NCBI RefSeq assembly: GCF_000350225.1
Contig: NW_005179131.1
Coordinates: 440,781-504,780, forward strand
Length of the DNA stretch: 64,000 nucleotides
Source of the DNA: Chondrus crispus
Taxonomy: Eukaryota > Rhodophyta > Florideophyceae > Gigartinales > Gigartinaceae
Direction of reading: 5' to 3'
The notes beneath the pieces are model-generated. The model did not search any database. It was given only the letters and a program-made list of their open reading frames with translations, and had not been told where the DNA came from. The translations under genes and the position numbers were made by a program. Below are positions 8,451 through 17,007 of the stretch, piece by piece. Every line of letters begins with the position of its first letter. Positions within the stretch are counted from its first letter, which is position 1.

Positions 8451-11400
8451 TCAAGAGTGAACGACCGCGTTCACTTCGGAGGTGAGTTCCCTGCCTGTAC
8501 GCGTTCTCAGTCGTTTCGCGTATCGCGACACTAGCTCCTCGGGAACATGTGTTCGTGCAGTCCAAGTGGGCTCGTCGTAGTCAGCCCACTTGATGAGGAA
8601 TTCTGTAGTTCCGTCCTCTACCACGCGATGCTTGAGCAGACGCTCGACCGCGTACTGCGTGCCCTCGGTGACCTTGTCGGCAAGGTCACCTGGGGTTGTT
8701 GCGCTTGCTCGTGGCGCGTCCGTCGGAGGGGGCGCGTACACGCAGCGGTCCGCCGAGACGCGCTCCGTCACCCCATCACGGTCGATCGTGATGGTTCGTT
8801 TGTCGTTGGCCAGTACGCGGTATGGTCCAACGGCAGGTGACGCGAGCTTGTTCGACGTCTTCGCCCCATCGGTGGGGTTGAGGTACACGTAGTTTCCCGG
8901 GCGGAGTCGCGAGTTGATCCGTCGTACGCGCTTATCGAAGTCGCGCTTGTAGCGAGCCTGCGTCCGACGCAGGCTCCCGTAGGCCTTCTGGATTGTCGAA
9001 TCCAAGGTCTTGAGGAACTCGGTGCGTTGGTCCCCTCTGTCGGCAGGGGGGGCGTCACCGTCGGGTCGTCGAAGCGAGAACTCCGGCGGTGGTCTGCTGA
9101 GCACGAGCTCGAACGGCGTCGTGCCGGTAGTGCGGTGTACGTGGGAGTTATACGCGTACGTAAGCGGCCCCACGTACACGTCCCAGTCATCTTGATGCTC
9201 GCCTACGTAGTTGCGTAGCATTGCGGCGATCGTTCGGTTGTATCGCTCAACTTGCCCGTTCGTCTGGGGATGGTATGCCGATGTGTACATATTCGTTATC
9301 CCCAGAACACGGCACGTGCTGTGGAAGAACTTGGCGTTGAACTGCGGTCCGTTATCCGACAGCAACGTGCGCGGGACGCCGTATTTAAACACCCACGACT
9401 CGCAGAACGCAACTGCGACGGTGTATGCGGTTATCGTGCGGAGCGCCACGACTTGCGTCAGCTTGCTAAAGCGGTCCGTAATCACGAGCAGGAACCGTTT
9501 TCCTGCCTTCGTCTTGGGGAGCGGCCCCAAGATGTCGATGGCCAGGCTCTCGAGCGGCCTCGTAGCTGGAAACAATCTCAATCGGTTGAGATGTTTCCTC
9601 AGCTTCACCCGGTTCATGGCGCAGGTTCGACACCCTCGCACCGTGGCTGCGACGTCTGCAGCCAGGTGGGGCCAGTAGTACTCGCGTCGAAGTGCGTAGT
9701 ACATACGGTTCTGGCCCGGGTGCCCCGCGATGGCCGGGTTGTGGCACAGGCGAAGGAGCCTGGCGCGGAGCGTCCGAGGTACCACCACCTGTACGATATC
9801 AGGGTCGAAGGGGTGTCTCCGCTTGAGCACCCCTTGGTGGTCCTCGAAGAACGCGGAGTCCCGGGACTCTGACTGTCGTGCCAAAACGGTTTGGCAGAAG
9901 TCATCCACGCGTTGCTCCTCGGCTATCTCCTCTATCGTAAGAGGGACCGGAAGGTCGTCCTGCGGTGGGGCGACCGGGGAGTCGAGCGCGCCAGCATCGG
10001 GGTCTTCGGCGCGCTGGATGTCGGCGGCGTCGAACTCGTCGTTCTCCTCCCAAAACGAATTGGGTCCTTGGAGAGCGGGGGCCTCGTCGTCTCCTCGCGG
10101 TTCGTCGCGCGCCCGTACGCGCGACCTTGTCCGGGCTTCAGCTTGGTTCCGTGTCGTCACGAAGACATGGACGGCCTGATGATCACAGCTCGCGGTACAA
10201 GCGTGGTCCGCGAGCTCGTTCGATACGTCTCGAACTGTCGTGCCCCCGTCGAAAGTGGGGATGTCGTCATCCACCTCGACGGTGGAGCGAAGATCATCGG
10301 CGACCTTCGGCGACACGAGTCGTGACAGGGCATCGGGCACCTGATGCACGCGTCCGGGGCGGTACTGAATGGTGAAATCGTATTCAGCCAGACGTAGCCG
10401 CCACCGGGTGAGTCTTCCGGAACTCTCGGTGAGGGACATGAGCCATCGGAGGGCGTCATGGTCCGTCCGTACGGTGAACTTCGTGCCTTCTACGTACGGC
10501 CGTAGTGTGCGGACGGCCCACACTACGGCGAAGCACTCGCGTTCGGTAGCGCTGTAGTTGCGCTCACTATCGGACAGTGAGTACGACCAATACCCCACGG
10601 GGCGCCAGTCGTTCGGCTCTTCGTGCTCCTGAAGTAAGGTGCAGCCGAGTTGGTAGGCACTCGCGTCGGTGTCTATCATGTACGGACGACCGTGCCGGGG
10701 CAACGCGAGGATCGGCGGAGCGATCATGCATTTCTTAAGGTTCTCGAACGCCTGAAGTTGCAGCTCCGTAGGGTTATAGAAATCGGGATCCGAATCCTTG
10801 CGCGTCATGTCGGTCAGAGGACGCGCAATCTTAGAGAACCCCTTAACGAATCGGCGGTATACGTTACACGCCCCGAGGAACGAGCGCACTTGCGTCAACG
10901 TCCTCGGGAACGTGAACGTCTTGAAAGCGTCGGCCGCCGTATCGGCCACGCTCAACTTTCCTGGGGAGATGACGTGCCCCAGGTAGTGCACCTTCGGTCG
11001 GAAGAAGCTGCACTTCTTGAGCTTAAGGGAGATACCGGAACTCCGCAGTAAGCTCAAGACGGTATCGAGATGCCTCGCGTGTTCTACGGGCGTACGGGAG
11101 AACACGATCACGTCGTCGAGATAGACGAGGCATATTTGCCAGCGGACTCCGGAGAGTATTATGTCGAGCGCACGTTGGAAGGTGGCCGGTGCCCCTTTGA
11201 GTCCAAACGGCATGCGCAAGTGGCGAAACGTGCCCATGTGCGTCGTAAACGTGGTCTTATCCCGATCTTCCGGAGCGACCGGGATCTGCCAATAACCGGA
11301 ATTGCAGTCCAACGTGGTGAAGACGGCTGCATCTCCTAACGAGTCGATGCAGTCGTCCATCCGTGGCAGCGGATACGAATCCGCTGCAGTCTTCGCGTTG

Positions 11401-13031
11401 AGACGCCGGTAGTCCACGCAGAACCGAAGAGACCCGTCTTTCTTCGGTACGAGCACCACGGGGGACGCCCACTCGGTGCTCGCGGGTTCGATAACCCCTG
11501 CGTTCAACATCTTGTTGACCTCCTTCGCGACCATTTCGCGCATGGCCGGGCCCTTCCGATAGGGCATAGAACGAATCGGTTTCGTTCCCGGTTCGAGGGG
11601 AATGCGGTGCTCCGTGGCTTGGATCGTTCCAAGCGCACCGCTCCACAGACTCGAGTGCTTACGGAGCATCTCGAGTACGTGGCCACGGAGCTTGTCATCG
11701 TCGATGTATGACAGGTCGATCTCTTTTTCCCAATCCGTCGGTGGATTGTCGGGATCCTTCTGCTGGGGGAGTACAGTACCCCTCGCCGTCGGTTGGCATA
11801 AAGGTGACCGTTCGACCGGGTCGACCCCCCTGCCCCCGGCGGTGGTCTCATCGTCGGAGTTGGATCGGCCAACTCCTACCCCACCGACTTGATCGGTCAA
11901 GTCGGTCAGGTGTAGCGCGTGCGCGATCCCCTCGGCGACCTTACGTTCGGAAGTGAGGATCGCGAGGGGGTTGCGCTTCGCGTATCCCACGACGGTGTTC
12001 TTCGGAAGCCTTCTTTCTCGTCGTGAGAAATTCGCGACGATGACGTCGAAGGTCTGATTCGGTAGGACCTCCGCGACGCCATTCGTCAGCCTCACTCCAT
12101 GTCGGTGTTGGAGTGAGGGCTTGGGTTCCAGGAACACGAGGCCCCTCCCCGCGGTTGTCACACGCACGCGGGCTTGTGACATCGCGGGGATGGTAACCCA
12201 GCGGGCGATTCGGATCGCTTGCGGGGCCTCCTCGCGTACGTCTGGCCGACCCGTGTGTCGCCCGTGTCGCCTGGTAGGGGGCGTCGACTCCCCCTTTCCG
12301 TCAACGATGGCGACAGAACCGCCTTGGCGTAGCTCCATTCGTTGAGCTTCGATGTCGATACATCGCACGTGCGTATCGATGAAGGCCGTGCCGAGAAGGA
12401 CCGGCACGGCGAGCTGGTCTGCGACTACGAACGGAATTCGGAACACCGTGTTCCTCAACCGCACCGCCAGGCGGACGACGGCTGAAAGCTTGAGGGGGTT
12501 GCAATTCGCGCCTGTCAATCGTGGCAGAGGCGCGTCGTGCACGACGTAACGCGTCCAATCGGGGGGAAGGTCGGCCTTCCTCACCAGATTATACCCCGAG
12601 CACGTATTCACGGCGATCGTGCGGGGTTTAAATGCATTTCCCTCTGTGGCTATCGAGCCGAGGACGTTGTAGATCTTCGACGTCATAAGGCAAATGACGC
12701 CGTCGACAACCTTCGGGGCGACCTTATCGGTGAGGTCGTTCCGCCGGGGCCCTCGATTTCGGTGCTGGCCCCGCTTGCGTTTCCTTCTCCCCCTTCCTTG
12801 GGGCGTCCGCGGATCAGTGGCGCCCCTCGGATTACTCGAGTCCGTACGACACGGACCTTTCTCCGGCAACCTTGGGCTCGTGGGAGTCAGGGGGTCGACC
12901 GAATCTTTTCGGTCCTCGTTGCCCCCGTCGCCATCGTTACGCCTCACCGGGACGTCGGCTGTCCCGGTGTCTTGTTCTCCTAACGTCGGGCCTTCGGAGG
13001 CCTCGACGTGCGCTCCCTCCTGTATCGGCAT
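8451..13031 (-). CDS. pol: Pol polyprotein of element A: PR-RT-RNase H-IN-chromodomain
   Basis: 1526 codons from ATG at 13031. Domains in order: a retropepsin-like region around residues 125-245, reverse transcriptase with YLDD near 634, RNase H starting at an IDTDAS motif near 784, integrase HHCC zinc finger near 1095-1140, and the DDE core with Asp in LAIDILG (about 1164), Asp in LLSDNGPQF (about 1224) and Glu in NGQVERYNR (about 1260). The C terminus (about 1456-1505, YAVERLLKHRV...FLIKWADYDEPTW) is a chromodomain, which in this family targets integration to marked chromatin. The protease active site reads NTCSG where DTGAG is expected: Asn142 is encoded by AAT at 12606-12608. The downstream VPVLLGTAFID is present, so the fold is there but catalysis is probably lost. 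No other break seen. Pol is in a different frame from gag and starts 141 bp after it, so it needs its own initiation or recoding. Confidence 0.93.
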   Translation of the reverse strand: MPIQEGAHVEASEGPTLGEQDTGTADVPVRRNDGDGGNEDRKDSVDPLTPTSPRLPEKGPCRTDSSNPRGATDPRTPQGRGRRKRKRGQHRNRGPRRNDLTDKVAPKVVDGVICLMTSKIYNVLGSIATEGNAFKPRTIAVNTCSGYNLVRKADLPPDWTRYVVHDAPLPRLTGANCNPLKLSAVVRLAVRLRNTVFRIPFVVADQLAVPVLLGTAFIDTHVRCIDIEAQRMELRQGGSVAIVDGKGESTPPTRRHGRHTGRPDVREEAPQAIRIARWVTIPAMSQARVRVTTAGRGLVFLEPKPSLQHRHGVRLTNGVAEVLPNQTFDVIVANFSRRERRLPKNTVVGYAKRNPLAILTSERKVAEGIAHALHLTDLTDQVGGVGVGRSNSDDETTAGGRGVDPVERSPLCQPTARGTVLPQQKDPDNPPTDWEKEIDLSYIDDDKLRGHVLEMLRKHSSLWSGALGTIQATEHRIPLEPGTKPIRSMPYRKGPAMREMVAKEVNKMLNAGVIEPASTEWASPVVLVPKKDGSLRFCVDYRRLNAKTAADSYPLPRMDDCIDSLGDAAVFTTLDCNSGYWQIPVAPEDRDKTTFTTHMGTFRHLRMPFGLKGAPATFQRALDIILSGVRWQICLVYLDDVIVFSRTPVEHARHLDTVLSLLRSSGISLKLKKCSFFRPKVHYLGHVISPGKLSVADTAADAFKTFTFPRTLTQVRSFLGACNVYRRFVKGFSKIARPLTDMTRKDSDPDFYNPTELQLQAFENLKKCMIAPPILALPRHGRPYMIDTDASAYQLGCTLLQEHEEPNDWRPVGYWSYSLSDSERNYSATERECFAVVWAVRTLRPYVEGTKFTVRTDHDALRWLMSLTESSGRLTRWRLRLAEYDFTIQYRPGRVHQVPDALSRLVSPKVADDLRSTVEVDDDIPTFDGGTTVRDVSNELADHACTASCDHQAVHVFVTTRNQAEARTRSRVRARDEPRGDDEAPALQGPNSFWEENDEFDAADIQRAEDPDAGALDSPVAPPQDDLPVPLTIEEIAEEQRVDDFCQTVLARQSESRDSAFFEDHQGVLKRRHPFDPDIVQVVVPRTLRARLLRLCHNPAIAGHPGQNRMYYALRREYYWPHLAADVAATVRGCRTCAMNRVKLRKHLNRLRLFPATRPLESLAIDILGPLPKTKAGKRFLLVITDRFSKLTQVVALRTITAYTVAVAFCESWVFKYGVPRTLLSDNGPQFNAKFFHSTCRVLGITNMYTSAYHPQTNGQVERYNRTIAAMLRNYVGEHQDDWDVYVGPLTYAYNSHVHRTTGTTPFELVLSRPPPEFSLRRPDGDAPPADRGDQRTEFLKTLDSTIQKAYGSLRRTQARYKRDFDKRVRRINSRLRPGNYVYLNPTDGAKTSNKLASPAVGPYRVLANDKRTITIDRDGVTERVSADRCVYAPPPTDAPRASATTPGDLADKVTEGTQYAVERLLKHRVVEDGTTEFLIKWADYDEPTWTARTHVPEELVSRYAKRLRTRTGRELTSEVNAVVHS

Positions 13032-13171
13032 TACAGGAGCTCCCGTGCCCGCCTCCGGAAGCGGGGGATGTATTATCGGACAATACCCCCCGTGTCCTTG
13101 GCGAGCACGCGGGGTCGGGTCTAGTTCGTGGGGAAAAGACGGCTCACGCGACCGCGTGTACGTAACCGTCT

Positions 13172-15742
13172 TTACCCTTTTTTCGAACTACCCGTGCTAT
13201 CGGAGCTAACCTCCTGGCTATCGACGGCCAGGTCCTCTTCCGGTAGCCGGTCGCGTGGGTCGGGACGATTCCCCCACTGCGGCTCGGCGGCCTTGGCGAA
13301 GTACTCCGGTACTTCCGGGCCTTGACCTGCGGCGTCCGGTCGTCGCAGGATATGGGGGACGAAGCGAGTCGGCTCTCCTTCGTGACCCTTCGTGGGTAGA
13401 GGGTACGGATCCTCTACCCAGTCTTGCAGGTACATTATCGCATTTTGTACCTGTTGGGGTAACCGAGAACGGTCTCGGTCCCCTCTTTCTCCTTGTCGGG
13501 GGTACCTTGTGTCCGCCTGGCGATAGGCGGGTCGATCCCGACGATCGACTTCGTTACGACGGTACCCGCCTCCACGGGGGGCGAAGCGTGCGCCCCCACC
13601 CGTTCGGTTCGGGAAACCTTGACGCGGGGGACGGCCCTCGCCCACTGCTTGCCGGAGGAGATTACGCGCACCGGGGCGCGTCTCCATCTGGTAGCGGTAG
13701 TTCCTGTACGCCGTGAACATCCGTTGTTCCGGCGACAGGAACGGGCACGCGTACATGGCATGCCCGTACGTACGGCATAGCCAGCACACGTACGCGCTGC
13801 CGTCCGTTGAGGCGAATGTCGCCGCGTGCCGCGCCTCCTCATCGGTGAGGAGGGGCACGCGAGGCGCTTCGCCTCCTGCATCTCGGCTCGATATGTCGAG
13901 CTCTGCGACCCGGGAGTCCGTACCCCTTGCCACTCTTGGAGTGGCCGCGAAGGCGGTCGCGTAACTCGATGTCGTTCCGGTCGACATCGGTGAAGGGGTT
14001 CGTGCCCCCACGGGCCCTGCTCCTTGCGTAATGAGGACAGGGTCGGCCTGCCACTCATCCTCCCCGATATGGAGGGTCGAGGCGGGCGAGCTTGTCGCGG
14101 CGGACTTCGTAGTCCTGCCAGCCTTCCCTGCCGGTTTCGAATCCGGCAGAGGTAAACCGCGCCGAGCGCGGTACGTTGTACCTTCCGCCGTGGCGATACG
14201 GCGGATGGTCGGAAGATCGGTCTTCTGACTGCCTGGCAGCCTTTGCACAGTTTCGGATACTGCGGCACGGGTTGCCGGTGCAAGTCCCCGCACGAAGTAG
14301 TGCGCGAGGGACTGTTCGGAGAAGACTGCCGTGCATCGGAACGCGGCAGTCTCGAGTCGGTCAGCAAACGTGCTTTCCGTCTCATGCGATTGCTGTCGCG
14401 CCGTAGCGACAGCGTCGTACGCTTCACCTAACACGTCGTCCGTGAGGTAGCGTTTTAAGAATTGATTCACGAGCCCCGGCCAGCTCACGTCGTCGTGGAG
14501 CTGGCCGGCGCGGAGGCCACGCATCGTATAACTCGTATACAGGCGCTCCGCGTCGCGTTCGAGGAAGTGAGCGAGGACTCGTACCGCAACACCTTCGGTC
14601 AGGTGTTGCGAGTTGAAGGTGATTCGGATATCCTTCAAAAACGGCAGCAGCTGGATCGGGTCGGTACCGTCGAAGCTGCGCATCGTGGGACGGATCCCAC
14701 GACAGCGTTGGACGTACTTCGCGATCCGTCCCGCGTCACCCGAGGTAACGAGCCTCGAGGTGTTGTCCAAGCGGTACATACGATAGTCAGCAACGGCGCT
14801 GAACTCTTGGATCATCGTATGTACCGGCTCGAGCCCGGGTTCAGCGGGACCCAGCGTGCCGAAGGAGGTAACCGGTAGCGTACGGACGTCTACCGGACCT
14901 GGATGCTCGGCGTAACTCGCCGGCGGGTAGCCGCCCCAGCGGGGATCGACGGAGAACAGCGGTTCTCCGGATCCGCGGGCGGCTCCTCCACGGTCCTGTT
15001 CGTCCGCGTACGATACGCGGTCCACTTGCCGCCTACTTCCGACGATAGGCGGCAAGGCTTGGGTCTCAGACGCGAAATTCGCGTCTATCGGAGGACGGCT
15101 TCCTTCTGCAGTCCGACTGGTACCGGCACCAGTCGGACGCCAACCCTCGGGGGCGGCGGCGCTCGGAGGTACAGTACCACCGGGCCCTCTCGGGGGGGCA
15201 CCGGGTAGCCTTTCGGCCATGGTACGTTCCATGTCACGAGCACGCCGACGAGTGGCGTCGAGCTCAGCGGAGAGGTGCGCGAATGCACCCAATTGCTCTG
15301 CGGACGGAGAAGTTCGGTCCTCGGGTCGTCTCACCGAGGTCGGCCTCTCAGGGCGACCTTGCCCGGACGGTCCGGGCGAGGCGAAACGGGAGTCTTCGAC
15401 GAGCACGATCCGCGAGTGTAACTCGTCGATCAATGCTCGGAGATTCTCTAAGGACTGCGTCACTCTATCGAACCTCCCTTCACGCAGGGAGCGGAGTTCG
15501 GCCATACATCGAGTGTATACATGGTCCGATACATCGATCCGGAGGGAAGTACGGACTTCCTCGATGTATTCGGCTATGCGTTCGAACATCGCCGCCGCTC
15601 TTTCCTCGGAGGATCCGAGCGACGGTTCGCGGTCACGAGGACCTGCGTCGCCGTCGCCCGACGGGGCGGATGGGGACTGCACAGCGGTCGGACTCAGATC
15701 CGCCGCTTCGGAGCGGATCGAGGTCTCAAGCTCTTGGCTCAT
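13172..15742 (-). CDS. gag: Gag of element A
   Basis: 856 codons from ATG at 15742, 80 bp inside the 5' LTR edge. The N-terminal part has a helical stretch (about 48-115), then a Pro/Gly/Arg-rich linker. Residues about 350-550 match the retrotransposon Gag capsid type (FLKDIRITFN..., LVNQFLKRYLTDD, FADRLETAAFRC). A CX2CX4HX4C zinc knuckle, CWLCRTYGHAMYAC, lies near residue 652, followed by an Arg/Gly-rich nucleic-acid-binding tail. It should form the virus-like particle and package the RNA. It is unusually long for a Gag. Intact. Confidence 0.88.
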   Translation of the reverse strand: MSQELETSIRSEAADLSPTAVQSPSAPSGDGDAGPRDREPSLGSSEERAAAMFERIAEYIEEVRTSLRIDVSDHVYTRCMAELRSLREGRFDRVTQSLENLRALIDELHSRIVLVEDSRFASPGPSGQGRPERPTSVRRPEDRTSPSAEQLGAFAHLSAELDATRRRARDMERTMAERLPGAPPRGPGGTVPPSAAAPEGWRPTGAGTSRTAEGSRPPIDANFASETQALPPIVGSRRQVDRVSYADEQDRGGAARGSGEPLFSVDPRWGGYPPASYAEHPGPVDVRTLPVTSFGTLGPAEPGLEPVHTMIQEFSAVADYRMYRLDNTSRLVTSGDAGRIAKYVQRCRGIRPTMRSFDGTDPIQLLPFLKDIRITFNSQHLTEGVAVRVLAHFLERDAERLYTSYTMRGLRAGQLHDDVSWPGLVNQFLKRYLTDDVLGEAYDAVATARQQSHETESTFADRLETAAFRCTAVFSEQSLAHYFVRGLAPATRAAVSETVQRLPGSQKTDLPTIRRIATAEGTTYRARRGLPLPDSKPAGKAGRTTKSAATSSPASTLHIGEDEWQADPVLITQGAGPVGARTPSPMSTGTTSSYATAFAATPRVARGTDSRVAELDISSRDAGGEAPRVPLLTDEEARHAATFASTDGSAYVCWLCRTYGHAMYACPFLSPEQRMFTAYRNYRYQMETRPGARNLLRQAVGEGRPPRQGFPNRTGGGARFAPRGGGYRRNEVDRRDRPAYRQADTRYPRQGERGDRDRSRLPQQVQNAIMYLQDWVEDPYPLPTKGHEGEPTRFVPHILRRPDAAGQGPEVPEYFAKAAEPQWGNRPDPRDRLPEEDLAVDSQEVSSDSTGSSKKG

Positions 15743-15802
15743 CTCGACGCGATCGGTTCGCGGAGGGAAGCGGAAGTCTTCTCGGAGATCGGACTCCAGG
15801 GT

Positions 15803-15821
15803 CTTCTAGGTCGGGAGACCA
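15803..15821 (-). other. Primer-binding site of element A
   Basis: On the minus strand TGGTCTCCCGACCTAGAAG begins one base after the 5' LTR. The same 19 bases occur at the corresponding place in element B. The complementary tRNA 3' end would have G72, A73 and CCA, implying a C1-G72 pair, a hallmark of eukaryotic tRNA-Tyr. The tRNA assignment is inference. Confidence 0.7.
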
Positions 15822-15822
15822 C

Positions 15823-16482
15823 TGTAGCATAAACACCCCCACCGGAGAGGGGTGTATGCACAGCTCGACGTAGACCCCGTCCGAACGGGAAGACGGGGGT
15901 GAAGCGGGACACCAGCTAACGGCACCGGGCAGCGGGCCCGGGTAGCGTGGTAGAGCGGGAACGGGGAGGACGCCGGTACGCGCGAGCGGTTCGACGCCTC
16001 GACGCCCCGGCGCGGTACTGGGTGACGTTCCAGTACCGACGGGCGGAGGCGGAGCCGGCTCGTGGGCGTACCGCGCGCGTCCTCAACCCGCGCTCGGTGC
16101 CGCTCTAAGGTAGCTAGCGAGCGCTACCTTAGAATAAGCGGGAAGTCGGACCTTGACGGTCGGTGGGTGACAAGTCCCTGCTTGTCCTCCTCCACCGCCG
16201 CCGGTCCGCTTCATATTTAATATACAAAACAACCTATCATAATAGTACAGTACCGATGTACTGTAGCGGTCGGTCGGCACTGTAATACTGTCAGCCATCG
16301 GGGCTGACAGTACACGGGTGTGTGCGCTCTTCGGTCCCGCGCGTACACGTGTACACGTGCGCCCCCTGTACTCGGGGGTACACGTGGTGGTACTGTAGAG
16401 CATCGAGCCCTACAGTAACCGATCCGATTCTGAGTTGATCTAATCTAAAATAAAGCCCCCAGGGGGGGGGGGGTATACCACA
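15823..16482 (-). repeat. Element A LTR, right copy (5' LTR)
   Basis: 660 bp, same sequence as 1915-2573 apart from the poly-G length and a TT/GG difference. It holds the presumed gag-pol promoter (AT island at about 16211-16226). Immediately outside it at 16483 begins the truncated related LTR. Confidence 0.95.
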
Positions 16483-17007
16483 GGTACGCGCGAGCGGTTT
16501 GACGCCTCGACGCCCCGGCGCGGTACTGGGTAACGATCCAGTACCGACGGGCGGAGGCGGAGCCGGCTCGTGGGCGTACCACGCGCGTCTTCAACCCGCG
16601 CTCGAGGCCGCTCTAAGGTAGTTAGCGAGCGCTACCTTCGAAAAACTGGGAAGTCGGACCTTGACGGTCGGTGGGTGACAAGTCCGTGCTTGTCCTCCTC
16701 CACCGCCGCCGGTCCGCTCCATATTTAATATACAAAACAATCGATAACACTACAGTACCCAAGTACTGTAGTGGACTACTGTAGCACAGATCGGACCGTA
16801 CTGTAATACTGTCAGCCATCGTGGCTGACAGTACACGTGTGTGCGCGCGTTTCCGTCCCGCGCAGTACACGTGTGCACGCGTGCGCCCTGTACCCGAGCG
16901 GTACATGTGGCCACGCGCGGTAATACTGTAGAGCATCGGGCTCTACAGTATTAGATCCTGTTGTTGATCTAATCTAACTAAAAAGCCCCAGGGGGGGTTA
17001 TACTACA
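16483..17007 (-). repeat. Truncated, diverged LTR of the element A family
   Basis: Starts at the base equivalent to LTR position 153 (GGTACGCGCGAG) and ends at TATACTACA, so about 150 bp of one end is missing. It differs from element A's LTRs by many substitutions and small indels but keeps the stem-loops, one of them with an extra base pair. Its intact end abuts, at 17008, the interrupted integrase of element B, so a family-A element once inserted there. Confidence 0.85.

Larger units (their letters stand above)
1915..16482 (-). mobile_element. Element A: Ty3/gypsy chromovirus with antisense ORF
   Basis: Complete LTR retrotransposon of 14,568 bp oriented on the minus strand. Order in transcription direction: 5' LTR (15823-16482), tRNA-type primer site, gag (15742-13172), pol (13031-8451), a 3.4-kb spacer without sense ORFs, a long ORF on the opposite strand (2761-5037), polypurine tract, 3' LTR (1915-2573). 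The integrase C terminus carries a chromodomain, which defines chromoviruses. LTRs begin TG and end CA and differ visibly only in the poly-G run near one end, implying recent insertion. Base composition is far more GC-rich than the host genes. The flanking 5-mers (CATAC left, GGTAC right) do not form a target-site duplication. The retropepsin motif is mutated, so autonomy is doubtful. Confidence 0.92.

Noticed and set aside
15800..15822. Self-priming hairpin (GGTCT...AGACC) as element A's primer
   Set aside because: The same 19-nt site in element B lacks the closing arm, so tRNA priming explains both better.
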